From assembly GCF_007290395.2 (NCBI RefSeq), contig NZ_CP041656.2:2542001-2606000 (forward strand): 64,000 nucleotides of DNA, written 5' to 3'. The notes under the pieces are model-generated. The model did not search any database. It had not been told where the DNA came from and was given only the letters and a program-made list of their open reading frames with translations. Source of the DNA: Bradyrhizobium cosmicum (lineage in GTDB: Bacteria > Pseudomonadota > Alphaproteobacteria > Rhizobiales > Xanthobacteraceae). A program made the translations under genes and the position numbers. Shown piece after piece: positions 19,931 to 27,420 of the stretch. Every line of letters starts with the position of its first letter. The first letter of the stretch is position 1.

Positions 19931-19960
19931 AACGCCGCGCGGTTCTTCGCGCGGCGTTTT
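19931..19960 (+). terminator. Rho-independent terminator after the DUF892 gene
   Basis: Stem AACGCCGCGC / GCGCGGCGTT with an 8-nt loop followed by TTTT. It lies 19 bp after the DUF892 stop and just before the stop of the convergent membrane-protein gene, so it may serve both. Confidence 0.85.
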
Positions 19961-19965
19961 CGCGT

Positions 19966-20400
19966 TCAGCCGCGGCGCAGTGCGAAATGCGCGCCGCAGA
20001 ACGCCATCACCGCGCCAAGGCAGAGCGCGGCCAGCCCGGCGAGCACGCCGGAGACGGTCGGGATCGGGCTTGGCGCCGAGGCCACTTGGCCCGCACCCGC
20101 GAGCAGGAGCACGCCGACCGCGATCAGAAACTGCCGCATGCGCTGCGGGATCTGGCCGTCGGCGGCGCTCTGCATCAACGTCGCGGTGAAATAGCCGCCG
20201 GAAAAACCGACCGTGGCGATCAGCCACCAGGCGATCGCCGCGCCCGCGGGAATGAACTCATGCGTGTCGGAGTGCCAGAGGCCGCCGAGGTCGAGGCCGT
20301 AGCGCGCGCCCAGCATGTGCACCGCGAGCGCGAGCAGCACGCCGGAGATCACGGCGGCGCCGAGAATCAGGCGTCGCGGAAAAAAGGTCGTCTCAGCCAT
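19966..20400 (-). CDS. Hypothetical four-TM membrane protein
   Basis: A 144-residue protein with four predicted transmembrane helices (LILGAAVISGVLLALAVHML, AAIAWWLIATVGFSGGYFTA, FLIAVGVLLLAGAGQVASA, VLAGLAALCLGAVMAFCG). The start MAETTFFPRR at 20400 places basic residues just before the first helix, favouring a cytoplasmic N terminus. No characterised family is recognised. It is convergent with the DUF892 gene and divergent from the gene starting at 20493. Confidence 0.7.
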   Translation of the reverse strand: MAETTFFPRRLILGAAVISGVLLALAVHMLGARYGLDLGGLWHSDTHEFIPAGAAIAWWLIATVGFSGGYFTATLMQSAADGQIPQRMRQFLIAVGVLLLAGAGQVASAPSPIPTVSGVLAGLAALCLGAVMAFCGAHFALRRG

Positions 20401-20492
20401 GTCCTGCTTGTAGGATGGGCGAGGGCGATCGTGCAAGCGGATCGCGGACGGGATTGCGGTACGGGATTGCGCGCAGGGGATTGATCGTCGAG

Positions 20493-21080
20493 ATGCAGGT
20501 TTCGGAAGCTGAGGTGCCTTCGGGTGAGAGCTACGCCTACAAGGCGTCGCTGATCGGCTCGGCGCATCGCTTCGAGCTGACGGACGAGGGGCTGTCCTGG
20601 CACATCTCCGGCCGCTCCGGCCTGTGGCGCTATGACGAGATCAGCGCGATCCGGTTGTCGTTCCGCCCGGTGTCGATGCAGCAGCACCGCTTTCGCGCCG
20701 ATGTCAGCCATGCCGGTGGCGGCCGCATCAGGATCCTGTCGACGAGCTGGCAGAGCCCGGCGCTGGTGGCGCCGCAGGACAATGGATTTCGCGATTTCAT
20801 CGTCGCCCTGCACGCGCGGATGGCGAAGGCCGGCAGCCGTGCGACACTCACGGCAGGCCTCGGCCGCACCACCTACGCCGCGGTGCTGGCGTTCCTGGCT
20901 GTGCTGGCGGTGGCGATGACGGGCCTGCTGATCCGCGCGCTCATGATCGGCGAGTTCGCCGGCGCGCTGTTCATCCTCGGTTTTGCCGCGCTGTTCACCT
21001 GGCAGGTCGGCGGCTTCGTCCGGCGCAACCAGCCGCAAAGCTACAGCTTCGATCGCGTGCCGAAGGCTTTGCTGCCTTAG
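20493..21080 (+). CDS. Hypothetical protein with C-terminal TM pair
   Basis: About 195 residues. The N-terminal 110 residues form a soluble domain (LIGSAHRFELTDEGLSWHIS, LWRYDEISAIRLSFRPV) resembling the PH-like domains that precede membrane segments in many bacterial hypothetical proteins. Two hydrophobic helices follow (AVLAFLAVLAVAMTGLLIRA and FAGALFILGFAALFTWQV). Start 20493 (MQVSEAEV) is preferred, but an in-frame ATG at 20415 cannot be excluded. It is convergent with the MocR gene, with only 2 bp between the stops. Confidence 0.65.
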   Translation: MQVSEAEVPSGESYAYKASLIGSAHRFELTDEGLSWHISGRSGLWRYDEISAIRLSFRPVSMQQHRFRADVSHAGGGRIRILSTSWQSPALVAPQDNGFRDFIVALHARMAKAGSRATLTAGLGRTTYAAVLAFLAVLAVAMTGLLIRALMIGEFAGALFILGFAALFTWQVGGFVRRNQPQSYSFDRVPKALLP

Positions 21081-21082
21081 CG

Positions 21083-22426
21083 CTACTCCGTCGAGTCGAA
21101 ATCCTCTTCCTTGGTGCCGAGCAGCGAGACGAGCGTGCGCAGGCCGGAATCGAGTTGCTCGGGCGAGGGCGGGGCGAGCGCGAGCCGCACTGCGTTCGGC
21201 GCGTGTCCATGCGCGATGGCGAAGGTCGAGGACGGCGTCAGTGCAATGCCGCGCCGGGCGGCCGCGGCGACGAAGGTCTGCGAGCGCCAGTGCGGCGGCA
21301 GCGTCAGCCACAGATGATAGGAGCGCGGATCGGCCGCGAGCTGGTAGCCGGCGAGCAGCCGTGCCGCGGTGTGCTGGCGGCGCGTGGCGTCGATCCGCTT
21401 CAGCCGCGTCAGCTCGGCGACGGTGCCGTCAGCCATCAGCCGCTGCCCGGAGGCGAGCGCGTGGCCCGAGGCGATCCAGCCGCCGGTGCGGACGGCGCCC
21501 ATCACGCTCTCGCGCAGGTGCGGCGGCGCGACCATGATGCCGAGCGCAAGTCCGGGCGCGACCTTCTTGGACAGGCTGTCGATCACGATGCAGCGGTCGG
21601 GCCCGAGCGCGGCCAACGGCGTGTCGTCGGCGAGGAAGCCATAGACGGCGTCCTCGATGATGGTGAGATTGAGCTTCTCGGCAACGCGCATGATGTCGGC
21701 GCGCCGCGTCGCGTTCATGGTGACGCCGAGCGGGTTCTGGATGATCGGTTGCAGATACAGCGCCGACAGATGCGCTTCGCGATGCGCCTTCTGAATCGCA
21801 TCGGGGCGCGCGCCGAATTCGTCCATCGGAATCGGAACGAGCGTTACGCCTAGTCGCGCCGCGATGCTCTTGACGTAGGGGTAGGTCAGCGCCTCGACGC
21901 CGCAGCGGCCGCCGGTGGGGACGAGTGCCGCGAGCGCGGCCGCGAGCGATTGCTTGCCGTTGGCGGTGAAGACGATCTGCTCGGCCTGCGGCGCAAAATC
22001 CTTGCGCGCGAGATAGGCGGCGGCCGCATTGCGCGCGCTCTTGGTGCCGGTGCTGGTCGAGACGCGCAGCGCGGATTCGAGTGCGTCGACGCGCTCGAGC
22101 CCGGCCAGGCTCTTGGCGATCATCGCCCATTGTTGCGGCAGCAGCGGGTAATTGACCTCGAAGTCGATCCGCGCGTCGCGCGGCTCGCTCAGCGCCTCGA
22201 CCTCGCGCCTGATGTCGCCGGAGATGAAGGTGCCGCGGCCGACCTCGCCGACGACGAGGCCGCGGCGGAGCAACTCCGTATAAACACGGCTCGCGGTCGA
22301 GACCGCAATGCCACGGTCATAGGCAAAATTGCGCTGCGGCGGCAGCCGGTCGCCCGGCCTTAACGTGCCGTTAGAAATATCCGAGGCAATAGCATCGGCA
22401 AGCTTCACGTACTCGAACTTGGACAT
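21083..22426 (-). CDS. MocR-type regulator (GntR HTH fused to PLP aminotransferase domain)
   Basis: A 447-residue protein. The N-terminal GntR winged helix (LADAIASDISNGTLRPGDRL, then GIAVSTASRVYTEL) is joined to a fold-type I aminotransferase domain. The PLP Lys lies in VIDSLSKKVAPGLALG and the cofactor Asp in IIEDAVYGFL. MocR proteins use PLP or an amino compound as effector and usually control an adjacent divergent gene. Here the divergent gene is a DUF1127 small protein, and two inverted repeats lie between them. Confidence 0.9.
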   Translation of the reverse strand: MSKFEYVKLADAIASDISNGTLRPGDRLPPQRNFAYDRGIAVSTASRVYTELLRRGLVVGEVGRGTFISGDIRREVEALSEPRDARIDFEVNYPLLPQQWAMIAKSLAGLERVDALESALRVSTSTGTKSARNAAAAYLARKDFAPQAEQIVFTANGKQSLAAALAALVPTGGRCGVEALTYPYVKSIAARLGVTLVPIPMDEFGARPDAIQKAHREAHLSALYLQPIIQNPLGVTMNATRRADIMRVAEKLNLTIIEDAVYGFLADDTPLAALGPDRCIVIDSLSKKVAPGLALGIMVAPPHLRESVMGAVRTGGWIASGHALASGQRLMADGTVAELTRLKRIDATRRQHTAARLLAGYQLAADPRSYHLWLTLPPHWRSQTFVAAAARRGIALTPSSTFAIAHGHAPNAVRLALAPPSPEQLDSGLRTLVSLLGTKEEDFDSTE

Positions 22427-22452
22427 TATTGCACCGAGAGCAATGTTTTACT

Positions 22453-22476
22453 TGCTCCGAGTAATGTACTGGAGCA
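22453..22476. promoter_or_regulatory. Candidate MocR operator in divergent promoter region
   Basis: TGCTCC-N12-GGAGCA is a perfect 6-bp inverted repeat 27 bp from the MocR start. An adjacent inverted repeat, ATTGC-N7-GCAAT, lies at about 22428-22444, and the two units share a C(A/T)CCGAG core. The position between the MocR gene and the divergent DUF1127 gene suits an autoregulated operator. Confidence 0.45.
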
Positions 22477-22610
22477 TTTAAGTTCCATCAAGGTCCGCGA
22501 TTGAGCCGAGGAGAGCGAGAGCAATCCGACGGCAAATGAGGTGCAAGCGCTCAGGCGTCTGCGCCAACGGCATCCGCCTCGCCGCGTAGACCACAGGCCG
22601 GAGAAGAAAC

Positions 22611-22847
22611 ATGACCACGATTTCCCAAACTGCCGGGCGGAGTTTACGCCCAGCCTCGTCGAGCGGATTTTTCAGCACGCTCGTCAACGCCGCCTATGCC
22701 CTGTTCGATCGTCTGGAGCACCGCACGGCGGTCAAGACGCTGAACGAGCTCGACGACCGCGCCCTGCGCGACATCGGGATCACACGCAGCCAGATCGAGG
22801 ACGCGGTGTACGGCCAGTTCAAGGCCGAGCTGACGCGGTATCTGTAA
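22611..22847 (+). CDS. DUF1127 (YjiS-like) small protein
   Basis: A 78-residue protein whose C-terminal half carries the DUF1127 signature (TLNELDDRALRDIGITRSQI), with a basic, Ser-rich N terminus. DUF1127 proteins are small Arg-rich alphaproteobacterial proteins; some affect RNA turnover, carbon or phosphate metabolism, but this one cannot be assigned. A GGAGAAGAAAC ribosome site precedes the ATG. It is transcribed away from the MocR gene and is its likely regulatory target. Confidence 0.88.
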   Translation: MTTISQTAGRSLRPASSSGFFSTLVNAAYALFDRLEHRTAVKTLNELDDRALRDIGITRSQIEDAVYGQFKAELTRYL

Positions 22848-22859
22848 GCGACTGTCGCG

Positions 22860-22880
22860 ACGCCCGGCGGGGCCGGGCGT
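22860..22880 (+). terminator. Hairpin after the DUF1127 gene
   Basis: Perfect stem ACGCCCGGC / GCCGGGCGT with a 3-nt loop, 12 bp after the stop. The T-run is missing, so this is a weak terminator call. Confidence 0.4.
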
Positions 22881-22952
22881 GGTGACGCAAAATGTTTCCA
22901 CATCGGCATTGCGGGCGCAGCCAGAATCTCGCCGCAGCGACGATGCCCATTC

Positions 22953-23105
22953 CGTCATCCTGAGGTGCGAGTGGCGCGATGCCAAGCATCGCGCCGGGAG
23001 CCTCGAAGGATGAACAGCCGAGATGCAGCCGGGCCGTCGCCCTTCGAGGCTCGCCGAAGAGGCGAGCACCTCCAGCGACAACGGCTACGCCGTTGCGCGG
23101 GGGTG
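22953..23105. repeat. Dispersed palindromic repeat (TCATCCTGAGGTGCGAG type)
   Basis: The block starts CGTCATCCTGAGGTGCGAG and contains the near-palindromic pieces GAGCCTCGAAGGATGA and CCTTCGAGGCTCGCCGAAG. Such strings recur in many Bradyrhizobiaceae intergenic regions as REP-like elements. It has no credible coding potential. Confidence 0.65.
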
Positions 23106-23189
23106 ACGGTGATAGGCAAGTGCTACCCATCCTGCGGCTTGCTGAAGCGTTAGACACAGCTTCGCCTTCTCGCGGCGTGTTTCGCCCGA

Positions 23190-23750
23190 GCTTTGGCTGG
23201 TCGCATCACCCTCAAATGAAAGAGGGCGCAGGGAAGACCGGGTGCCGGCCGGACACCCACGGTCCACTGTGCGAAAGGTGGCAACAAGAATCTGCACAGC
23301 GGCATACAGGTGAAGCCAAAACATCCGGCCTTCCCTGCGCAGTGGTTTGACGGCTTATGTCGTACTCTCCTCGGGGAGCGATGCACTCTTGCCCCCGTCG
23401 CCTTGCGGCTAACGATGCGCGCGCCCGGTCGGGCCGCCACATCACCGCAACGCTTGACGCCAGCCTGCGGGCGCCAGGACCACACGATTTTGCCGTACGC
23501 AGATCACACCGGTCGTGCGTGCGATGTGCCTCGCTCACGGTTTCCCGCCCTGCGATCACCGTCGCACCAGTGTGGCCCACGTCCACCGCCGTCCGGCCCG
23601 CGTTCGTGACGATCGCGATACGCCCCTCTTCCTTGGGCCGGAGTGCGCGCAATATCCGCCTATTCCGAAATTCTGTAAAGGCGAATATTTCGGGCGCGCG
23701 GATTGACCGATGGTTTGGGTGTTTTGCCCGCCGGGCAACGCGATATCTTG
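23190..23750. repeat. Long structured non-coding repeat element
   Basis: This gene-free stretch completes the 1,038-bp gap 22848-23885. It holds near-perfect 19-bp inverted arms at 23226-23244 (GCGCAGGGAAGACCGGGTG) and 23322-23340 (CATCCGGCCTTCCCTGCGC), 77 bp apart. A GC-rich middle follows, then an AT-richer end with TTTTGCCCGCCGGGCAA near 23724. From memory, closely similar blocks recur in Bradyrhizobium and Rhodopseudomonas and are often mis-annotated as short genes. Open frames here overlap on both strands and show no ribosome sites or known domains. Confidence 0.65.
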
Positions 23751-23885
23751 TAGCTTAGGCCCAACAGGCCGCGGTATTCGCCGATGCATGGGCCCCGGCT
23801 CTGCAGCGCGTCACACCGAACGATGCGTCGCATCGCCGGTGGTGCTGCGCTGCGTCCAGGGCACGAGAGCGGAGTTCGTTTCTGG

Positions 23886-24311
23886 CTAGTGCCTGACCAC
23901 CAGCACCGAACATTTGGCGTAGCGCACGACGTGGCCGGCGTTGGAGCCGAGGAAATAGGTGCGCATCGCCGGCCGATGCGAGGTCATCACGATCAAATCG
24001 GCCTTCATGTGCACGGCTTCCTCGAGGATCTCGTGATAGATGCCGCCCTGCCGCACCACGCTGGAGATGCGCGCAGGGTCGATGCCGGATTCGCGCGCGA
24101 CGATGGCGAGGGCTTCTTCCGAGGTCTGGCGCTGCTGTTCGTCGAAATCGGCAGGTACGTATTCGGCCAGCATCACCGGCGTCATCGGCAGCACGTTGAG
24201 CAGGCGCACCACGCCGCTCCAGGTCTGCGACAGCGTTGCCGCGGTCGCGATCGCAGGCTTGGCGAGGTCCGTGTCGGCGAGGTCGATGGGCACGAGAATG
24301 GACTTGAACAT
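23886..24311 (-). CDS. Universal stress protein, UspA family
   Basis: A 141-residue single-domain Usp protein. It begins FKSILVPIDLADTDLAKPAI, and the C-terminal G-2x-G-9x-G(S/T)-like segment (MTSHRPAMRTYFLGSNAGHV) ends in VVRYAKCSVLVVRH, the typical last strand. Part of the nucleotide loop (usually GxHGR) reads SHRPA, so ATP binding may be altered. GGAGGCGCAG directly precedes ATG 24311. The SixA phosphatase gene lies 76 bp upstream on the same strand, so co-transcription is possible. Confidence 0.88.
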   Translation of the reverse strand: MFKSILVPIDLADTDLAKPAIATAATLSQTWSGVVRLLNVLPMTPVMLAEYVPADFDEQQRQTSEEALAIVARESGIDPARISSVVRQGGIYHEILEEAVHMKADLIVMTSHRPAMRTYFLGSNAGHVVRYAKCSVLVVRH

Positions 24312-24386
24312 CTGCGCCTCCAAATCTTCCGGTCAGGACGTCCCGCCGGCACGTCGCGCGATCAGCCCGATCGAAGCAGCCTCGCG

Positions 24387-24917
24387 TTATCGAAGCAGCT
24401 TTGGGCTCACGAACAGCACCAGCTTGCCGCGGCGGTAGGCCACGTCGCTCCAATCCTTGACGTCAAAGTCGAAGATCGCAAGCCCCGCGGTGGGCAGGTT
24501 GTCGGCCAGCGCCTTGGCGCCAGCCGGATCGCCGCTGCCCATCAGCATCAAGGCGGCCTCGTGCATGCCGGGATTGTGGGCGATCAGAAGCAATTGCTTC
24601 GGGTCGGCCGGGGCGGTTGCGGTGCGAATGGATTCAAGGATCTGTGCGGGATCGGCGCCGTAGAGTTCCGGCAGGACCTCGACCTGCGGCGCCGCGACGC
24701 GGTCCTTCATCGTCTCCCAGGCCGCGTCCCAAGTCTGCCTGGCACGGACGGCGTGCGACACCAGCACGGCATCGGGGAAGGGGGGATGGGTGGCGATCCA
24801 GTCGCCGATCCTGGCCGCGTCCTTGTGGCCGCGGTCGTCGAGGCGGCGATCCTGGTCACGACCGCTCGGCGCGTCGGTCTCGGTCTTGGCGTGACGCAGC
24901 AGCATCAAACGGCGCAT
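24387..24917 (-). CDS. SixA-like histidine phosphatase
   Basis: A 176-residue enzyme of the histidine phosphatase (phosphoglycerate mutase-like) superfamily. The catalytic LMLLRHAKTE motif is at residues 4-13, and the second His lies in LLLIAHNPGMHEAAL. SixA dephosphorylates HPt domains in E. coli; family members of this length are usually called SixA, but the substrate here is not proven. It is transcribed towards the UspA gene. It could in principle act on an HPt protein such as the one at 2941, though that is only a guess. Confidence 0.85.
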   Translation of the reverse strand: MRRLMLLRHAKTETDAPSGRDQDRRLDDRGHKDAARIGDWIATHPPFPDAVLVSHAVRARQTWDAAWETMKDRVAAPQVEVLPELYGADPAQILESIRTATAPADPKQLLLIAHNPGMHEAALMLMGSGDPAGAKALADNLPTAGLAIFDFDVKDWSDVAYRRGKLVLFVSPKLLR

Positions 24918-25013
24918 GGCATTCTCGAATCGTTACAAGTCCAGGATAGGTTAAATGGATCATCTACAGGCGCCGGCTGAGGGCAAGGTGACAACGGCCC
25001 GCACGGTCCTCTA

Positions 25014-25050
25014 AAGCGCGACGAGACTAGGACAAATCCTCATCGCGCTT
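25014..25050. repeat. Short hairpin element (AAGCGCG...CGCGCTT)
   Basis: The arms AAGCGCG...GAG and CTC...CGCGCTT form an imperfect hairpin with a central TAGGACAAATCCT palindrome. It lies directly before another repeat (25065-25113) in the gap upstream of the FAD oxidoreductase gene. Such paired elements recur in Bradyrhizobium. Confidence 0.6.
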
Positions 25051-25064
25051 AAATTTTTCGTTTG

Positions 25065-25113
25065 GAGCATGATCTTTTCGGAAAACCGCTGCACACTTTT
25101 CCGGATCATGCTC
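25065..25113. repeat. GAGCATGATC palindromic element
   Basis: Perfect 10-bp end arms GAGCATGATC / GATCATGCTC enclose TTTTCGGAAAACC and TTTTCCG. This is a widespread Bradyrhizobiaceae intergenic palindrome. It ends 12 bp before the start of the FAD oxidoreductase gene, so it forms part of that gene's leader. Confidence 0.8.
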
Positions 25114-25125
25114 TAAGAAAACGAC

Positions 25126-26583
25126 ATGAGCGAGACTTTCACAAGCGTAGCCCAGGAAGAAGCCGGCTTTCGCGACCGCGCGCGGCTGTCGTTCGATCTC
25201 GATGCCGACATCTGCGTCATCGGGGCTGGGCTCGCCGGGCTCTCGATCGCGCTGGAGGCGGCCCGGCTCGGGGCCAGCGTCGCGGTGCTGGAGGGCCGCC
25301 ATATCGGCTGGAACGCCTCCGGCAACCAGCTCGGCACCGTGATGCCGGGCTTCGCGCTGCCGCTGACCGACCTGATCGAGCGCATCGGCTTCGAGGACGC
25401 ACGCGAATTGTGGGCGATGTCGAAGGAGGGCGCCGAGTTCGTCCGGGCCAACGCCACCGAGGCGAACATGCCGGGGATCGGGCCTAGCGACGGGGTGCTG
25501 GAGGTCTCCAATGTCGATGCCGGCGACCGGCTGATCAGCCGGCTGCAGATGCTCCACGAGGATTTCGACACCGAGGTCGAAGGCTGGCAGGTCGATCGGG
25601 TCCGCGAGGCGCTCAAGACCGACCGTTACTTCCACGGCGTCTACTATCCCCAGGCATTCCAGGTCGACGGCCGCAAATATGTGCATGGCCTTGCGGCGCT
25701 GGCGCGGCGGGCAGGCGCCCGCATCTTCGAGGATACGCCGGTCGTCAGCATCGATCATTCCGGCATCCGCAAGCGCATCGTCACGCCCTCGGCGCGACTG
25801 CGCGCCACGCACATCGTGCTGGCCGGCAACATCCATCTCGGCGCGCCGCTGAGGCGCCTGTCGGAGACGCTGCTGCCGGTCTGGCGCTATGCCGGCATCA
25901 CCGCGCCTCTCGGCGAGCGTCTGCACCAGATCATCGCCTTCAAGGGATCGGTGATGGATTCCGACGGCATCGACCATTTCCGCATCGTCGAGGGCGACCG
26001 GCTGATGTGGGAAAGCCCGGAGACCACCTGGGCGGCGCGGCCGCAGCGCTTTGCAGGCAGCGTCAGGCGGCGGATCCGATCGATCTTCCCTGAGCTCGGT
26101 CCTGTCGAGATCACCGATATGTTCGGCGGCGCCACCGGCCAGACCGTGCACGGCATGCCGCAGATCGGCCAGTTGCGCAAAGGCCTGTGGGTGGCGAGCG
26201 GGTTCGGCCGGCAGGGCATGAACACCTCGGCGATGGCCGGACAGCTGATCGCGCGCAGCATCCTGTGGGGCGACGAGCGCTGGAAGCTGTTTTCGCCGTT
26301 CGAGCTGGTCTGGGCCGGGGGCGCGACCGGGCGGGTCGCGGGCCAGCTGGTCGGGATCTGGGGCAGGGCGAGTTCCGCCGCCGCGGGCTCGCTCGCCCGC
26401 TACCGCGAGCGTGCCAGGATCAAGGACCGCGAGCGCGAGGCGCGGCTGGCCGAAGCCAACCGGGCTGCCGGAACCGGTCCGCGCCGTCCGCCTCCCGGCG
26501 TCCGGCCGCGACCGGCCCCGCCGCCGAAACCTGCGGCCGCGGAGGTGGAACCCGCCTCGCACGACGGCGGCGTCTCGCAATAA
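25126..26583 (+). CDS. FAD-dependent oxidoreductase, DAO (D-amino-acid/glycine oxidase) family
   Basis: A 485-residue flavoprotein. The dinucleotide-binding motif DADICVIGAGLAGLSIALEA is near residue 25, followed by the acidic ribose-binding VLEGRHIGWNASGNQLG. The C-terminal FAD contact lies in ASGFGRQGMNTSAMAGQL near residue 370. This is the DAO superfamily that oxidises amines and imino acids; the substrate is not inferable. The last 80 residues are an unusual Arg/Ala then Pro-rich tail (GPRRPPPGVRPRPAPPPKP) outside the catalytic fold. A palindromic element abuts the start. Confidence 0.85.
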   Translation: MSETFTSVAQEEAGFRDRARLSFDLDADICVIGAGLAGLSIALEAARLGASVAVLEGRHIGWNASGNQLGTVMPGFALPLTDLIERIGFEDARELWAMSKEGAEFVRANATEANMPGIGPSDGVLEVSNVDAGDRLISRLQMLHEDFDTEVEGWQVDRVREALKTDRYFHGVYYPQAFQVDGRKYVHGLAALARRAGARIFEDTPVVSIDHSGIRKRIVTPSARLRATHIVLAGNIHLGAPLRRLSETLLPVWRYAGITAPLGERLHQIIAFKGSVMDSDGIDHFRIVEGDRLMWESPETTWAARPQRFAGSVRRRIRSIFPELGPVEITDMFGGATGQTVHGMPQIGQLRKGLWVASGFGRQGMNTSAMAGQLIARSILWGDERWKLFSPFELVWAGGATGRVAGQLVGIWGRASSAAAGSLARYRERARIKDREREARLAEANRAAGTGPRRPPPGVRPRPAPPPKPAAAEVEPASHDGGVSQ

Positions 26584-26671
26584 TCCTGCGAAAAATTCCG
26601 CCCGGAAGTGTAACGTCGGCCGTTAGAGCCCGTATCTCAGGACGTGAGACTCCCCGCGCACGGAGAATGAG

Positions 26672-27184
<513 letters not shown>

Positions 27185-27191
27185 CTTCTTG

Positions 27192-27241
27192 TTTGACGCG
27201 TTTTCGTCACGCGAACCGGTCGTCAGTTCGCTCGAAAACGC
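27192..27241. repeat. 50-bp intergenic palindromic element, copy 2
   Basis: Same element as at 3354-3403: TTTGACGCGTTTTC at one end, TCGCTCGAAAACGC at the other, same length and about ten internal differences. It lies between msrB and the flgE promoter region. Confidence 0.75.
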
Positions 27242-27251
27242 ATTTGGGGCC

Positions 27252-27266
27252 CGGCAATTGTTGCCG
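27252..27266. promoter_or_regulatory. Palindrome upstream of flgE sigma-54 promoter
   Basis: CGGCAA-TTG-TTGCCG, with a further CGGCAATTG half site at about 27270. It lies about 85 bp upstream of the flgE -24/-12 element, where an enhancer-binding activator would act. Similar CGGCA...TGCCG palindromes lie upstream of flgI (53304-53318) and, degenerate, flgF. It resembles the GC-rich ftr sites of Caulobacter FlbD as I remember them. Confidence 0.5.
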
Positions 27267-27341
27267 CCCCGGCAATTGTGACCCGGTCATTCGACCGGGG
27301 CTCGTCCGTTTAAGTCATTGATTTCATGAAAATACCCGCAT

Positions 27342-27356
27342 TGGCATAGCCCTTGC
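27342..27356 (+). promoter_or_regulatory. Sigma-54 promoter of flgE
   Basis: TGGCATAGCCCTTGC has GG and GC separated by exactly 10 bp and matches the RpoN consensus TGGCAY-N5-TTGC closely. Transcription would start near 27368, about 53 bp before the flgE ATG. Confidence 0.75.
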
Positions 27357-27420
27357 GACTGTCTCCTTCGACTGCGGCCCTGGTCGACCGGCCGCCGAGA
27401 TCGGATTTGGAGACAAAGTT

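Noticed and set aside
23212..23652. Minus-strand 146-codon frame in the repeat region
   Set aside because: It overlaps other frames on both strands, has no ribosome site, and lies within a block that appears to be a dispersed non-coding repeat.
22848..23885. CRISPR array or insertion sequence in the gene-free region
   Set aside because: No regularly spaced identical repeats with unique spacers and no transposase frame were found; the repeats are palindromic REP-like blocks.
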